Source: Opisthorchis felineus
Taxonomy: Eukaryota > Platyhelminthes > Trematoda > Opisthorchiida > Opisthorchiidae
Assembly: GCA_004794785.1 (NCBI GenBank)
Contig: SJOL01005732.1
Coordinates: 67,609 to 131,608 of the forward strand
DNA: 64,000 nucleotides
Direction: 5' to 3'
Position numbers and translations under genes: made by a program
Shown: piece by piece, positions 63,498 to 64,000 of the stretch
Numbering within the stretch: position 1 is the first letter of the stretch
How the letters are laid out: every line of letters starts with the position of its first letter
Notes under the pieces: model-generated
Seen by the model: the letters and a program-made list of their open reading frames with translations, nothing else
Database searches by the model: none
Told to the model about the DNA's origin: nothing

Positions 63498-63630
63498 GTA
63501 CTAACGGAAACAGGAGGCGGTCATTATGCAGGACATTTAGTTGGAGACTGTCATAAACGTGAGCTAGAGCTGGGATTCAAGTGAGACTCCCATGAAACAA
63601 TTAGTATGCAAATGAGTGCATTTTGCACTG
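63498..63630 (-). repeat. Dispersed repeat (family 2), partial copy
   Basis: The - strand reads TGCACTCATTTGCATACTAA, GAATCCCAGCTCTAGCTCACG, TTTATGACAGTCTCCAAC and GACCGCCTCCTGTTTCCGTT, matching the block order of the other family-2 copies with more divergence. Confidence 0.75.
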
Positions 63631-64000
63631 TTTTCTGTGCAGTTGACTCCAAACCTGAGTAATCTCTGTTGAACCTTGTGGTTGAAGCAATACATTCCAC
63701 TCTGGTTCGTCTGATGGACGTATAGTTTACTCACAGTTATATTAAACGGACTGTGAAAAATTCATTCTGTACTCGGTGCGAAGAACCACCACCGAATGCG
63801 TGATTATTCCACTTTTCCTGAATAAACCTTCTGTTTAAACGCATTAACCAGTTTAGAGACAGAAAAGTTATGATCCAAGCCGAATGAATATTTGCTTTTG
63901 AGTAAGAGGTGCGTTGTCTTAACCCCTTGGCTAGTACGGGATGCATCAGCCTTCACTCCAAACAACTTCATGAAGTGGGAGATTCGCCTGGCCCTATGTA

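Larger units (their letters stand above)
57520..64000. other. 3' flank of the kinase gene
   Basis: Intergenic sequence after the polyadenylation signal. It holds a - strand LINE tail (58.50-58.95 kb), an AT microsatellite (59.2 kb), an inverted SINE pair (59.80-60.24 kb) and a - strand copy of the dispersed repeat (63.5 kb). The stretch 60.3-63.4 kb has no recognisable gene. An open frame at 57.73-58.07 kb with a hydrophobic start is discussed as a finding. Confidence 0.7.

Overview
The window is non-coding-rich eukaryotic genomic DNA. It carries one multi-exon protein gene on the + strand, a NIM1-type serine/threonine kinase of the AMPK-related family. Canonical GT-AG introns of about 21.2, 12.8 and 21.0 kb, a decayed non-LTR retrotransposon family, tRNA-derived SINE-like repeats and low gene density all point to a metazoan. 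The LINE protein style and the intron sizes suggest a digenean flatworm (trematode) with a large genome, for example a Fasciola- or Paragonimus-like fluke. That assignment is inference; nothing in the window proves it.

Layout. 1-796: 5' flank with no recognisable gene. 797-1117: coding exon 1 (N-terminal extension). 1118-22294: intron 1, with a long (GAT)n microsatellite at 15.16-15.29 kb, a 5'-truncated and broken LINE at 15.54-16.72 kb, and SINE-like repeats. 22295-22538: exon 2 (NIM1 N-terminal block and glycine-rich loop). 22539-35317: intron 2, with an inverted SINE pair, a second tRNA-like SINE and further repeat copies. 35318-35586: exon 3 (VAVK lysine to helix E). 35587-56553: intron 3, with a second decayed LINE, an eroded GAT repeat and a separate dispersed repeat family, one copy of which folds back on itself. 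56554-57390: exon 4 (catalytic loop to stop). A polyadenylation signal lies at 57514-57519. 57520-64000: 3' flank with a third LINE fragment on the - strand, another SINE pair and another copy of the second repeat family.

The four exons join with matching phases (0, 1, 0) into 1671 nt encoding 556 residues. All kinase catalytic motifs are present, together with an LKB1-type activation-loop threonine, the NIM1 post-kinase region and a C-terminal Cys-Leu-Leu-Leu that fits a CaaX prenylation box. The rest of the window is mainly repeats and unannotatable intronic or intergenic sequence. The clearest unexplained structure is a family of tRNA-headed SINE-like units found at three loci as head-to-head inverted pairs.
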